Source: G965197005 sp965197005
GTDB lineage: Bacteria; Pseudomonadota; Gammaproteobacteria; Pseudomonadales; Oceanobacteraceae
Length of the DNA: 64,000 nt
NCBI GenBank assembly: GCA_965197005.1
Contig: OZ239982.1
Coordinates: forward strand, 558,001 to 622,000
Reading direction: 5' to 3'
In this document: positions 44,504 to 53,583 of the stretch, piece by piece
Layout: each line of letters starts with the position of its first letter
Position numbering within the stretch: the stretch's first letter is position 1
The notes under the pieces: generated by a model
Told to the model about the DNA's origin: nothing
What the model saw: the letters and a program-made list of their open reading frames with translations, nothing else
Databases searched by the model: none
Made by a program: the position numbers and the translations under genes

Positions 44504-45415
44504 TTAATCCGCTTTATTGGTTATGTGATTGTTTTTTTCTAGCAACCAGACCAGTAGCATACCTAAGGCAAACAGGATTAAACATAATAGTAAAGATTCG
44601 TAGTTTGTGATATCAGGCAATTGATTGGTTTGTATAAAAGGGACTTCTTCGCCTTTGCTATTTAAACGAGTGCTGACGGTTTCTTTCCATGGCCAAACTT
44701 TAAATAAAGCACCAATCATAAAGCCTGTAAGTAGTGAGAGTAAGCTGTTGTGGTAGTGGGTTAGGAGGTAGCTTAGAAGCCTTACAAATAAGCCTAATCC
44801 AGTTGCTGCGCCTATTAAAAATAAACTAATAGTGACAAGTTCTAAGTTTTTTACTGCCTCTAGTATGGGGAGGTACAGTCCCATAAGTAGTAAAATAAAA
44901 CTACCTGAAATGCCTGGTAATATCATTGCACAAATGGCAATAGAACCTGCTAAAAAAATGATGCTAGGACTGGCTTGAATGCTAGTTGGTGTAGCCAGAC
45001 TAATTGTGCTGGCGATGATAGTACCTATTGTTAGTGCAAGTATGTCTCTAATATGCCAGTGGGTTATTTGTTTTAAGATAAACAAGGCAGAAGCTAAAAT
45101 TAAGCCAAAGAAAAAAGACCATAGGTATGCTGGATAGGTTTGTAGTAAATAGTGTATGCCGTTTGCTAATAGTGCAATAGCGGAAATTAAACCCAGCCCT
45201 AAAGAAAGTAAAAAAGCCCCATTTATTTGTTGCCAAAAAGCACGTAATCCTTGATTTTTAAGGCAAATTAATGCGTTTAGATTGATGCTTTTGAGATTTT
45301 GAATTAATTCATCATAAATGCCTGTAATAAATGCAATGGTACCACCAGATACACCGGGGACGATATCTGCTGCGCCCATTGCTAAGCCTCGTAGGTAAAT
45401 GCCTAAATATTTCAT
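44504..45415 (-). CDS. popT: DUF368 membrane protein, probable undecaprenyl-phosphate translocase
   Basis: 303 residues with about eight to nine membrane segments. The N-terminal signature GAADIVPGVSGGTIAFITGI defines DUF368, and a related repeat ILPGISGSFILLLMGLYLP occurs in the second half, as expected for an inverted-repeat fold. DUF368 members (PopT) have been shown to return undecaprenyl phosphate across the inner membrane for cell-wall and LPS synthesis. The family call is strong; the transport role is by homology. It lies downstream of an acyl-CoA ligase but behind a terminator. Confidence 0.85.
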   Translation of the reverse strand: MKYLGIYLRGLAMGAADIVPGVSGGTIAFITGIYDELIQNLKSINLNALICLKNQGLRAFWQQINGAFLLSLGLGLISAIALLANGIHYLLQTYPAYLWSFFFGLILASALFILKQITHWHIRDILALTIGTIIASTISLATPTSIQASPSIIFLAGSIAICAMILPGISGSFILLLMGLYLPILEAVKNLELVTISLFLIGAATGLGLFVRLLSYLLTHYHNSLLSLLTGFMIGALFKVWPWKETVSTRLNSKGEEVPFIQTNQLPDITNYESLLLCLILFALGMLLVWLLEKNNHITNKAD

Positions 45416-45425
45416 GTTTGCTCCT

Positions 45426-45467
45426 ATAAAAAAGCCGATTGTACCATTTATGAAAGGTCATCGGCTT
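45426..45467 (-). terminator. Intrinsic terminator between acyl-CoA ligase and DUF368 genes
   Basis: Minus-strand stem AAGCCGAT/ATCGGCTT with an inner ACC/GGT pairing, followed by TTTTTT. It ends the acyl-CoA ligase transcript 22 bp past the stop. Confidence 0.75.
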
Positions 45468-45488
45468 GTTTATGAGCTTGGTTTTTGC

Positions 45489-47117
45489 TTATTGGTTCAA
45501 CAGGCTATCTCGTAACATAAATTTTTGAATTTTCCCTGTGGAGGTTTTAGGGAGTTCTTGAAAATAAATGTTTTTGGGAATTTTGTATTTTGCTAGATGG
45601 TCAAGACAAAATGCTTTTAATTCCTCTTCTGTTAAGCTGGCATCAGCTTTTACGCTAACAAATGCACAGGGTACTTCTCCCCAGTGGTCATCAGGTTTAG
45701 CTACTACGGCAACTTCATTAACCAAATGATGACGATAGAGTACGTCTTCAACTTCAATTGATGAGATATTTTCGCCACCAGAGATAATAATATCCTTGCT
45801 GCGGTCTTTGATTTCTACATAGCCGTCAGGGTGGATAACCGCCAAATCACCAGAGTGAAAATATCCGCCACTAAAGGCTTCTTCTGTGGTTCTGGGATTT
45901 TTTAGGTAGCCTTTCATGACAATATTACCACGTATCATAATCTCGCCTATGGTTGTACCGTCTTGGGGTACTGGTTGCATGGTTTTTGGATTGGCAACCA
46001 TGACTTCTGATTGTAAGCTGTAGCGCACGCCTTGGCGGGCTTTTAATTTAGCGCGCTGTTCAAGTGGTAAGGCGTTCCATTTATCATGCCACGCACATAC
46101 CATACAAGGGCCATAGGTTTCTGTTAGTCCATAAACATGGGTAATATCAAATCCTAAATTTTCAGTTTTTTCTATTATGGCAGCAGGAGGGGCGGCACCT
46201 GCGGTCATCACTTTTACTTTGTGAGGCAGTTCGCATTGTATTTTGGCATCGGCATTAATGAGCATGCTTAATACGGTGGGTGCTGCACAAAAATGGTCTG
46301 CACCATGGTTTTTTATTGAGTTGAAAATGTCTTCAGGGTCAACTTGACGTAAGGAAATGCTTACGCCTGCGTAGGCAGCAATGGTCCAAGGAAAACACCA
46401 ACCATCACAGTGAAACATAGGGAGTACCCATAGGTAGCGAGGGTGCATGCCGCTGTTAAATGACATCATATTGCCTACGGCATTTAATGCCGCTCCACGA
46501 TGATGATAAACCACCCCTTTGGGGTTGCCTGTGGTTCCTGACGTATAGCTTAGGCTAATCGCCTGCCATTCATCTTTAGGTGCTGTCCATGCAAAATTGC
46601 TGTCGCCTTCTTCTAGTAAAGCATCATAAGTGAGCTCGCCAATGAATTTACCACCACTATAAAAAGGGTCATCAATATCTATAATAAGTTTGGGTGGGTG
46701 ATCTATCATATGGCAGGCAGTTTGTGCTAACTCGCTGAATTGGCGGTCTACAAACAAGATATCTGTTTCGGCATGCTCTAAGATAAAGCTGACATTTTGG
46801 GCATCAAGTCTGGTATTGATGGGATTGAGTACAGCCCCTATCATAGGAATGGCAAAGTGAGCTTCAAATAATTCTTTAATATTGGGGCAGATAAAAGAAA
46901 TGGTTGTACCTATTCCAGCACCACGAGCCTGTAATGCAGATGCCAAGGCGCGTACACGGTCGTAAGTTTCTTTCCATGTGAATTGTTGCTCATGATGAAT
47001 TTGTGCTAAATAGTCAGGATAAACTTCTGCACTGCGCTGTAAAAATTCTAAAGGGGTTAGAGCGCTATAGTTTGCATGGTTTTGTTCTAGCGACATGTCA
47101 TAAATTGAAGTGTGCAT
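45489..47117 (-). CDS. Acyl-CoA ligase, AMP-forming (AlkK-like, medium-chain type)
   Basis: 542 residues from the ATG at 47117 (MHTSIYDMSLEQ), preceded by AAAGGC. The upstream in-frame ATG at 47162 would add MDVTFINNNNNKGNI, encoded by an untranslated-looking AT repeat. ANL-superfamily motifs are all present: SLSYTSGTTGNPKGVVYHH (P-loop), YGLTETYG (A5), YFHSGDLAVIHPDGYVEIKDR (A7-A8, in two halves), GGENISS and the catalytic Lys in PKTSTGKIQKF. It activates a carboxylic acid to acyl-AMP then acyl-CoA. Resemblance is to AlkK/medium-chain ligases. Divergent from argJ. Confidence 0.88.
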   Translation of the reverse strand: MHTSIYDMSLEQNHANYSALTPLEFLQRSAEVYPDYLAQIHHEQQFTWKETYDRVRALASALQARGAGIGTTISFICPNIKELFEAHFAIPMIGAVLNPINTRLDAQNVSFILEHAETDILFVDRQFSELAQTACHMIDHPPKLIIDIDDPFYSGGKFIGELTYDALLEEGDSNFAWTAPKDEWQAISLSYTSGTTGNPKGVVYHHRGAALNAVGNMMSFNSGMHPRYLWVLPMFHCDGWCFPWTIAAYAGVSISLRQVDPEDIFNSIKNHGADHFCAAPTVLSMLINADAKIQCELPHKVKVMTAGAAPPAAIIEKTENLGFDITHVYGLTETYGPCMVCAWHDKWNALPLEQRAKLKARQGVRYSLQSEVMVANPKTMQPVPQDGTTIGEIMIRGNIVMKGYLKNPRTTEEAFSGGYFHSGDLAVIHPDGYVEIKDRSKDIIISGGENISSIEVEDVLYRHHLVNEVAVVAKPDDHWGEVPCAFVSVKADASLTEEELKAFCLDHLAKYKIPKNIYFQELPKTSTGKIQKFMLRDSLLNQ

Positions 47118-47364
47118 AATATTGCCTTTGTTATTGTTGTTATTGATAAAAGTAACGTCCATGTTTTGAGTTATTTTTTAGTTACTTTTAGTTTGCACTT
47201 AATTTTATAATGCAAAAATCCATTTTATAGGGTAAAAATAACTAATTACAAGACTTAATTTTTTTTATGTAATACTATATTTTTTTGGTATTTTAAAAGA
47301 TGCGACTTATGTACAGGTAATGCCTTAGGTGTTGCTTTTTTAGGAATTTTTTTGGGGGGTTTAA

Positions 47365-48582
47365 ATGGCAGTTAATTTACAGGCATTTACGCAGGCACAT
47401 ACGCTTAAAGGTGTGCGTATTGCTGCTGTAAAATCAGGTATGCGTTATCCTGATAGGCATGATTTGGTTGTATTTGAGTTGGTTGCAGGTGCTCATACTG
47501 CTGGTGTTTTTACACGCAATTGTTTTTGTGCGGCGCCAGTAACGCTTTGTCAGCAGCATTTAGCGCAAATGCCCCCACGCTATTTGTTGGTCAATACAGG
47601 TAATGCTAATGCAGGTACGGGTTTGCAAGGTATGCAAGATGCTCAACAAAGTTGTCAGTGGCTAGCAGAGTTAACTCAGGTTCAGCATGCACAAGTATTG
47701 CCATTTTCTACAGGTGTTATTGGCGAACCTCTGAATATGCAGGCATTTGAAAGCGGCTTGCCAAAGGCATTAGCAAATTTGTCAGAGGATAATTGGGTGC
47801 TGGCGGCAAAGGGAATTACCACGACCGATACAGTGCCTAAAGGTTATAGTCAAACTGTAGATATTTTGGGGCAGACAGTTACCATCAATGGTATCAGTAA
47901 GGGTGCTGGCATGATTAAGCCTAATATGGCTACCATGCTGGCATTTATTGCAACCGATGCTTATATCAGTCAAGCCATTTTGCAAAAGTGGTGTACTGCT
48001 TTGGCGGAGGCATCGTTTAACCGTATTAGTATTGATGGCGATACCTCCACTAATGATAGCTGTATATTAACGGCAACGGGTTGCTCTGCGTTACGCATAG
48101 AAGATGAGCGTACTCCACAGGCAAAAGCCCTGTATGCACAGTTACAGGAGTGCTTTATTACCTTGGCGCAGGCGATTGTACGTGATGGTGAAGGAGCGAC
48201 TAAGTTTGTAAGTATTCAGGTGGCACAAGCAAAAGATAGTGCTGAAGCTCTACAGGTTGCTTATACCATCGCTCATTCGCCTTTGGTAAAGACGGCATTA
48301 TTTGCCAGTGATGCCAATTGGGGGCGTATTTTAGCCGCCATAGGTCGTGCTGAAATTGCAGACCTTAAGGTTGATTCGATTGATATTTTTCTTGATGAGG
48401 TGCAAATTGTTTCTCAAGGGGCACGTGCATCTGGTTATCAAGAAGAGCAAGGCGCTGAGGTTTTTGCTAAAGAAGAGTTTTGTATTCGAGTTGTATTAGC
48501 TAGAGGTCAGGTTTCAGAAACGGTGTGGACCACCGATTTATCTCATGATTATGTTAAAATTAATGCAGAATATCGAAGTTAA
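47365..48582 (+). CDS. argJ: Bifunctional ornithine acetyltransferase/N-acetylglutamate synthase
   Basis: 405 residues. Recycles the acetyl group in arginine synthesis. The precursor cleaves itself between Ala189 and Thr190 (IKPNMATMLAF), and Thr190 becomes the nucleophile. Other signatures are GISKGAGMIKPNM, DGDTSTNDSC and the C-terminal VKINAEYRS. GGGGGG-rich TTTGGGGGGTTTAA precedes the ATG. The protein lacks any sign of a duplicated or truncated domain. Convergent with rne through a shared terminator. Confidence 0.97.
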   Translation: MAVNLQAFTQAHTLKGVRIAAVKSGMRYPDRHDLVVFELVAGAHTAGVFTRNCFCAAPVTLCQQHLAQMPPRYLLVNTGNANAGTGLQGMQDAQQSCQWLAELTQVQHAQVLPFSTGVIGEPLNMQAFESGLPKALANLSEDNWVLAAKGITTTDTVPKGYSQTVDILGQTVTINGISKGAGMIKPNMATMLAFIATDAYISQAILQKWCTALAEASFNRISIDGDTSTNDSCILTATGCSALRIEDERTPQAKALYAQLQECFITLAQAIVRDGEGATKFVSIQVAQAKDSAEALQVAYTIAHSPLVKTALFASDANWGRILAAIGRAEIADLKVDSIDIFLDEVQIVSQGARASGYQEEQGAEVFAKEEFCIRVVLARGQVSETVWTTDLSHDYVKINAEYRS

Positions 48583-48598
48583 TTCATATTGTTGTATC

Positions 48599-48635
48599 AA
48601 AAAACCTCTATGGCATGCGCTATAGAGGTTTTTTT
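48599..48635. terminator. Bidirectional terminator between argJ and rne
   Basis: AACCTCTAT/ATAGAGGTT stem with GGCATGCGCT in the loop, flanked by A-run and T-run so that both convergent genes have a T-tail. 16 bp after argJ and 20 bp after the rne stop on the minus strand. Confidence 0.85.
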
Positions 48636-48654
48636 GTTTTGTTGGCTTTAGCTA

Positions 48655-51297
48655 TTAGCTATCAGATTTTTGAGCAAGTTCTGTCTCGTCTGTGACAGAA
48701 CTGTCGTTGTCGCTGATGTCTAGCTGAGTTTGTTGGTTGCGTGGGTCATTGGCAACTCGTTTATTTTGACGACCACGACGACGGTTTGTTTTGCCTTTAC
48801 TTTCTGTTTTAGGTTGCTCAATTGGTTCATTTTTACTTTCATTTTCACTTTCTAAAGGTTGCGGTATCTGCGCTTCAGTGACGGTGGTTTGTTTCTCACT
48901 GGTCTCTGTCGATACTACAGGTTCAGCAGGCTCTGTAGGTTGTTGTTCTTCAACCTGTTTGTCTGTCTTGTTTGTGGCAACTGTAGGTTGACTTTCTGCT
49001 GGCTGTGGTGCTGTGAGCTCAAACGCTTCTGGTGCGTCTTGTGGCGTAGCTACAGTAGTGCTTGCTGAGTTTGTCTCTACAGTTGTATTTGCCAAATCTG
49101 GTTGAGCTTGCGCTTCTGAGTTTTCTTTTTTTATTCTGCGAGCAGAACGTCTGGGGCTGGTTTTTCTTTTTGCAGGCTCTTTTTCTGTTGCTTTTGTTGG
49201 TGCCTGTTGTGCATCAAGTGGTTCGCTTTGTTGGGCAGGCGGCGTTGCTGGATTGTCCTGTTTTGTTGCTTGCGCTTCTTCTATAGGTGGCGTTTCTGCT
49301 TTTACTGGGCGAGTTTGTTTTTTTACAGGTTGCTGGTTATCCCGCGCTCTTCTAGGTGCTGCTTTTTCATTGGATTTTTCTGTATTTTTTGCTGGGTTTG
49401 AAGTGCTCGCTTTGTTGCTGTTTGTTTTGTTGTTTGTTTTGTTGTTTGTTTTGCTATTATTGGGCTTATTGCGATTGTTTTTATCGGTTTTAGCTTTGTC
49501 ATTTTGGCTGCGTCCGTTGCGGTTACTACCTTTATTGTTGCTTTCATTTTTTCTATTGCTGGTAGATTTTTTGGCGGTCGCTTTTTTTGCAGGACTGCTG
49601 GCTGTGCTTTTTTTGCTGCTGTCATCATCAAATAAACCTGCAAATAAGCCTGTTATTTTTTGTAATAAATTGCTGGTATTGCTGGTATTGCTGGTTTGCG
49701 GTACAGGTGCGTTGGGGCGCACATTACGAACTGCGGCTTTTTGTATGTTATTTGCCTGTTGTGAGTTAGCATATTCAATTTCTTTGGCAAATTCTTGTTC
49801 GTAGCTTACTTCTGTAATCTGACTGTCATCTTCTCGTAAGCGGACAACTTCATAGTTTGGCGTGTCCATATGTGGATTGGGCAAAATCATAACACTGCAT
49901 TTATGCCGCTGTTCTATGCCTGTTATTAAATCGCGTTTTTCATTAAGTAAAAAGCTGGCAACGGTAACAGGTGCAATGGCGCGAATACTGCCAGTAAATT
50001 GTTTGGCAGCTTCTTCTTCAATTAGGCGTAATATAGATAAGCCAAGAGATTGAATGTCTCGTACAATGCCCGTGCCATTACATCTTGGGCAAACGTGTCC
50101 GCTGGTTTCTCCAAGTGATGGACGCAGTCTTTGGCGCGACATTTCCATTAAGCCAAAACGGGAAATACGCCCCATTTGAATGCGAGCACGATCCATTTCT
50201 AAGGCTTCTTTTAAGCGTGTTTCAACTGCACGCTGATTTTTATTTGCCAGCATGTCAATAAAGTCAATAACCACTAAGCCGCCAATGTCTCTAAGGCGTA
50301 ATTGTCGTGCTATTTCATCGGCCGCTTCAAGGTTTGTTTTATGTGCCGTATCTTCAATATCAACACCTTTGGTCGCTCGTGCGGAGTTAATGTCGATAGA
50401 AACCAATGCTTCAGTGGGGTCTATCACAATAGAACCACCTGAAGGCAGTTTCACTTCACGCATAAAGGCGGTTTCGATTTGTGATTCTATTTGATAACGA
50501 TTAAACAGAGGCACTGGGTCTTCGTAGCGTTTGAATTTCTGTTCGTATTTGGGCATAACCTGCTGTACGAAACTAATGGCTTCTTCGTATGCGTCATCAG
50601 TGTCGATTAGTATTTCGCCAATGTCTGGGCGCAAATAATCACGAATGGCACGGATAATGACATTGCTCTCACGAAATAATAAAACAGAGGTTTTGCTTTT
50701 GCTGGAAGCCTGTTTAATGGCTTTCCATAGCTGGATAAGATAATCTAAATCCCATTGGATTTCTTCTGGTGAGCGTCCAATTCCTGCGGTGCGTACAATG
50801 ACACCCATATCGCTAGGAATGCTGACTTCTTTCATTGTTTCTCTTAGAGCACTACGATCTTCGCCTTCAATACGGCGAGAAATACCACCTGCTTTAGGGC
50901 TATTGGGCATAAGTACAAGGTAGCGTCCTGCAAGGCTAATTTGCGATGTTAAAGCCGCGCCTTTATTACCACGCTCTTCTTTATCTATTTGAATAATAAT
51001 TTCTTGCCCTTCTTTCACTACTTCTTTGATATTAATGCGGGTATTAGGGGCAGGTTGCTGAATAAAATATTCACGGGCAATTTCTTTTAAGGGTAAAAAT
51101 CCATGACGTTCTGCGCCATAGTCTACAAATGCAGCTTCAAGACTTGGCTCAATACGGGTAATCTTACCTTTGTAGATATTTGACTTTTTTTGTTCTCTGG
51201 TGCCAGATTCGATATCTAAATCATAAAGCTTTTGACCATCGACTAAGGCAACACGCAACTCTTCAGGTTGAGTTGCATTAATAAGCATTTTTTTCAT
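48655..51297 (-). CDS. rne: Ribonuclease E
   Basis: 880 residues. Essential endonuclease for mRNA decay and rRNA/tRNA maturation. N-terminal catalytic half: S1 domain (YKGKITRIEPSLEAAFVDYG), 5' sensor, DNase I-like active site (VVIDFIDMLANKNQRAVE), and the zinc link CPRCNGTG near residue 400. The C-terminal half (from about 530) is disordered, rich in Lys, Asn, Pro, Glu and Gln, with repeats of KTNNKTN type, and is shorter than in E. coli (1061 residues). It should scaffold the degradosome, but no canonical partner motif was identified. The hydrophobic frames read on the opposite strand are shadows of this region. Confidence 0.96.
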   Translation of the reverse strand: MKKMLINATQPEELRVALVDGQKLYDLDIESGTREQKKSNIYKGKITRIEPSLEAAFVDYGAERHGFLPLKEIAREYFIQQPAPNTRINIKEVVKEGQEIIIQIDKEERGNKGAALTSQISLAGRYLVLMPNSPKAGGISRRIEGEDRSALRETMKEVSIPSDMGVIVRTAGIGRSPEEIQWDLDYLIQLWKAIKQASSKSKTSVLLFRESNVIIRAIRDYLRPDIGEILIDTDDAYEEAISFVQQVMPKYEQKFKRYEDPVPLFNRYQIESQIETAFMREVKLPSGGSIVIDPTEALVSIDINSARATKGVDIEDTAHKTNLEAADEIARQLRLRDIGGLVVIDFIDMLANKNQRAVETRLKEALEMDRARIQMGRISRFGLMEMSRQRLRPSLGETSGHVCPRCNGTGIVRDIQSLGLSILRLIEEEAAKQFTGSIRAIAPVTVASFLLNEKRDLITGIEQRHKCSVMILPNPHMDTPNYEVVRLREDDSQITEVSYEQEFAKEIEYANSQQANNIQKAAVRNVRPNAPVPQTSNTSNTSNLLQKITGLFAGLFDDDSSKKSTASSPAKKATAKKSTSNRKNESNNKGSNRNGRSQNDKAKTDKNNRNKPNNSKTNNKTNNKTNSNKASTSNPAKNTEKSNEKAAPRRARDNQQPVKKQTRPVKAETPPIEEAQATKQDNPATPPAQQSEPLDAQQAPTKATEKEPAKRKTSPRRSARRIKKENSEAQAQPDLANTTVETNSASTTVATPQDAPEAFELTAPQPAESQPTVATNKTDKQVEEQQPTEPAEPVVSTETSEKQTTVTEAQIPQPLESENESKNEPIEQPKTESKGKTNRRRGRQNKRVANDPRNQQTQLDISDNDSSVTDETELAQKSDS

Positions 51298-51910
51298 GGT
51301 AGTACGTTTTCTCTTTTATAGTAGCAACGCACCTTGTAGTTCTTAGCTCTAGGGCTAATTTATTACTAGATTAGTATGTTTTTTGAGTGAGCGAGCAGGG
51401 CTATAAATTAAGCACAGCTTAGGCTCAAGCAACTCTAATACCTTGTTTATTGATAATATGTAAGTGTTCACAACATTGGCTCAATAATTAAATTAATTCA
51501 CTTTTTTTGCTAACTCAATATGCTAAGTTTTAGCATTAACATCATTTTTAATCTGGTAACATGAACGACTAAGGGCGTTGCATAATTAATACAAGGCTAA
51601 CCGATATTGGCAAAAATAGTATTGGCGAACTGTTTTATTATTAACAGGTTTCGTTTAGGCATACATTCTGCTATTGTGATCGGTTTAAGCCATTAAAATT
51701 TATTTAAACTGCTGTTCGGCTTGGGTTTAGTTTGGGCTCTCAATATGTGCTTTAGCACATTTAAGTAAGTTGTGTCAGCACCTTTTTGGCTACTTGCCCT
51801 ATGTCTTTATTGAGTACGTTGCACTTTATAAAATGCATCGCCGTTTAAGCAGTGCCATAACTATAACACACTATCTGGCTGTAAATACAGTAGTTAAATT
51901 CAGTAAATTT
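51298..51910. other. 613-bp divergent region: rne leader and rluC upstream region
   Basis: No convincing gene is seen. In enterobacteria rne has a long 5' untranslated region whose hairpins allow RNase E to regulate its own mRNA, and this gap is long enough for the same arrangement; that is inference. An in-frame extension of rluC upstream to 51770 exists but looks non-coding. The rest is AT-rich without recognised RNA genes. Confidence 0.5.
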
Positions 51911-52897
51911 ATGAAACAAGAAAATCTAAATCTACAACAAGTTAATTATGTTAAAATTGATGATAATAATCAGGGTCAACGGATTGATAATTTTCTGATT
52001 GCGCTCTTTAAAACAGTGCCTAAAAGTTTGGTCTATCGGATTGTACGTAAAGGCGAAGTGCGAGTGAATAAAAAGCGTATCAAAGCAGAGTATAAGCTGC
52101 AAATAGATGATGAAGTGCGTATTCCTCCTGTGCGTGTGGAAATAAAAGGAGAGGCAGTAAAGGCCTCCGCCTCTTTGTTAACATTATTACAAGAAGCCGT
52201 AGTGTATGAAGATGATGCGATGATGGCGATTAATAAACCTTCGGGCTTGGCCGTGCATGGAGGCAGTGGTGTACGCTTGGGTATGATAGAGGCTCTGAGG
52301 CAAAATTTACATACAGGGACTTTTTTAGAATTAGTACATAGGTTAGATCGAGATACCTCTGGCTTGGTATTGGTTGCAAAAAAGCGTGCTGCGCTGGTTG
52401 CCTTGCAAAAAATGTTGGCAAACAAACAGGGAATTAGCAAACAATATCTAGCTATAGTGCATGGTTTTTTTCCGCCAGAATTAACCCAAGTTGATGTCGC
52501 CTTAACACGCATAGAGCGAGCCTCTGGAGAGCGTATCGTCATTGCAGACGAGCAAGGCAAAGCCTCTAAAACCAAATTTGGACTATTGGCCAAAGGCAGT
52601 CATTATAGTTTGGTGCGTGCCGAGCCGATTACAGGACGAACCCATCAAATTCGTGTACATAGCCAGTTAGCAGGACATGTACTTGCAGGCGATGAAAAAT
52701 ATGCCACACAAATAGAACTAAACATTGATAAAAAGCATGCCATCAAGCGATTGTTTTTACATGCTAGGAGATTAAGTTTTTTACATCCATTAAAAGAAGA
52801 TACGCCCATTTTTATTGAAGCCGCTTTTGACGAACAGTGGCTAAACGCACTTAATAAACAAAAACTGGTAGGAGAGTTAGATGCTACGCAATTATAA
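51911..52897 (+). CDS. rluC: 23S rRNA pseudouridine synthase RluC-type
   Basis: 328 residues from the ATG at 51911 (MKQENLNLQQ). Upstream in-frame codons to 51770 are not used because RluC starts near here (319 residues in E. coli). N-terminal S4 RNA-binding domain (FKTVPKSLVYRIVRKGEVRV) and the catalytic Asp in the HRLDRDTSGLVL motif; C-terminal RTHQIRVH. It modifies U955, U2504 and U2580 of 23S rRNA in E. coli. Located opposite rne as is usual, and it overlaps the next gene. Confidence 0.9.
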   Translation: MKQENLNLQQVNYVKIDDNNQGQRIDNFLIALFKTVPKSLVYRIVRKGEVRVNKKRIKAEYKLQIDDEVRIPPVRVEIKGEAVKASASLLTLLQEAVVYEDDAMMAINKPSGLAVHGGSGVRLGMIEALRQNLHTGTFLELVHRLDRDTSGLVLVAKKRAALVALQKMLANKQGISKQYLAIVHGFFPPELTQVDVALTRIERASGERIVIADEQGKASKTKFGLLAKGSHYSLVRAEPITGRTHQIRVHSQLAGHVLAGDEKYATQIELNIDKKHAIKRLFLHARRLSFLHPLKEDTPIFIEAAFDEQWLNALNKQKLVGELDATQL

Positions 52898-53540
52898 ACT
52901 GTTTATTTTTGATTGGGACGGTACGTTAATGGATTCGGTCTCACGAATTGTCAGCAGTATGCAGCAAGCTGCTTACGAGTTGAAAATGCCGCCTGTAAGC
53001 GATGCAAAAATAAAGCAGATTATTGGCTTGTCATTAGATACCGCCATACAACAGCTTTGGGTAGGACTGAATGAACAACAATTACAGGCGATGCAACAAA
53101 GTTATGCCGAACATTTTGTACGTCAAAGTCATGTGCCAATGCCTTTTTTTACAGGCGCATTGGCATTGTTAGACTGGCTTAAAACCCATGCAGCACAACC
53201 TTATCTCGCCGTTGCTACAGGCAAAAAACGCATTGGGCTGGAGCGTATTTTACAAGCGCAGAATATGCAAAATTACTTTGCAGCTACTGCCTGCGCTGAT
53301 GAAACCTGCTCTAAGCCACACCCACAAATGCTTTATAACATATTGGCAGATTTAGATATCAAACCACAACAAGCATTAATGTTAGGAGATACCGACTATG
53401 ACATTAATATGGCAAATAATGCAGGTATAGATAGCGTTGCTGTCACCTATGGCGCACATAATAAACAAAGGTTAAGTGCCGCCAATCCTACCGTTTTATG
53501 CGATAATATTAATCAAATCAAGCAATGGCTAAGCGTCTAA
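52881..53540 (+). CDS. HAD-family hydrolase (phosphoglycolate-phosphatase-like)
   Basis: 219 residues. HAD motif I FDWDGTLMDS with nucleophile Asp, motif II/III as VATGKKRIGLERIL, and motif IV LGDTDYDINMANNAG. The alpha-helical cap between I and II is of the Gph/YieH type. It is probably a small-molecule phosphatase. Starts inside the end of rluC after GGAGAGTTAG, so it is co-translated. This rluC-HAD-S49 peptidase order is common in Pseudomonas-type genomes. Confidence 0.85.
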   Translation: MLRNYKLFIFDWDGTLMDSVSRIVSSMQQAAYELKMPPVSDAKIKQIIGLSLDTAIQQLWVGLNEQQLQAMQQSYAEHFVRQSHVPMPFFTGALALLDWLKTHAAQPYLAVATGKKRIGLERILQAQNMQNYFAATACADETCSKPHPQMLYNILADLDIKPQQALMLGDTDYDINMANNAGIDSVAVTYGAHNKQRLSAANPTVLCDNINQIKQWLSV

Positions 53541-53583
53541 GCTAAGCTGTACAAATTAACCTAAGCAAACAAGAGAAAAAACA

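Noticed and set aside
45489..47162. Acyl-CoA ligase start at 47162
   Set aside because: The extra residues include an Asn repeat encoded by AT-rich sequence and the ribosome-binding site lies before the ATG at 47117.
49253..49804. Long Leu/Phe/Cys-rich frame on the plus strand (183 residues)
   Set aside because: It lies opposite the low-complexity C-terminal half of rne; the hydrophobicity is the complement of Lys/Asn/Gln/Glu codons. No ribosome-binding site.
51770..51910. N-terminal extension of RluC
   Set aside because: The residues resemble no RluC N-terminus and would exceed the family length; the ATG at 51911 gives the expected protein.
52033..52593. 186-residue frame on the minus strand
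   Set aside because: Antisense to rluC, whose S4 and catalytic motifs prove the plus-strand frame.
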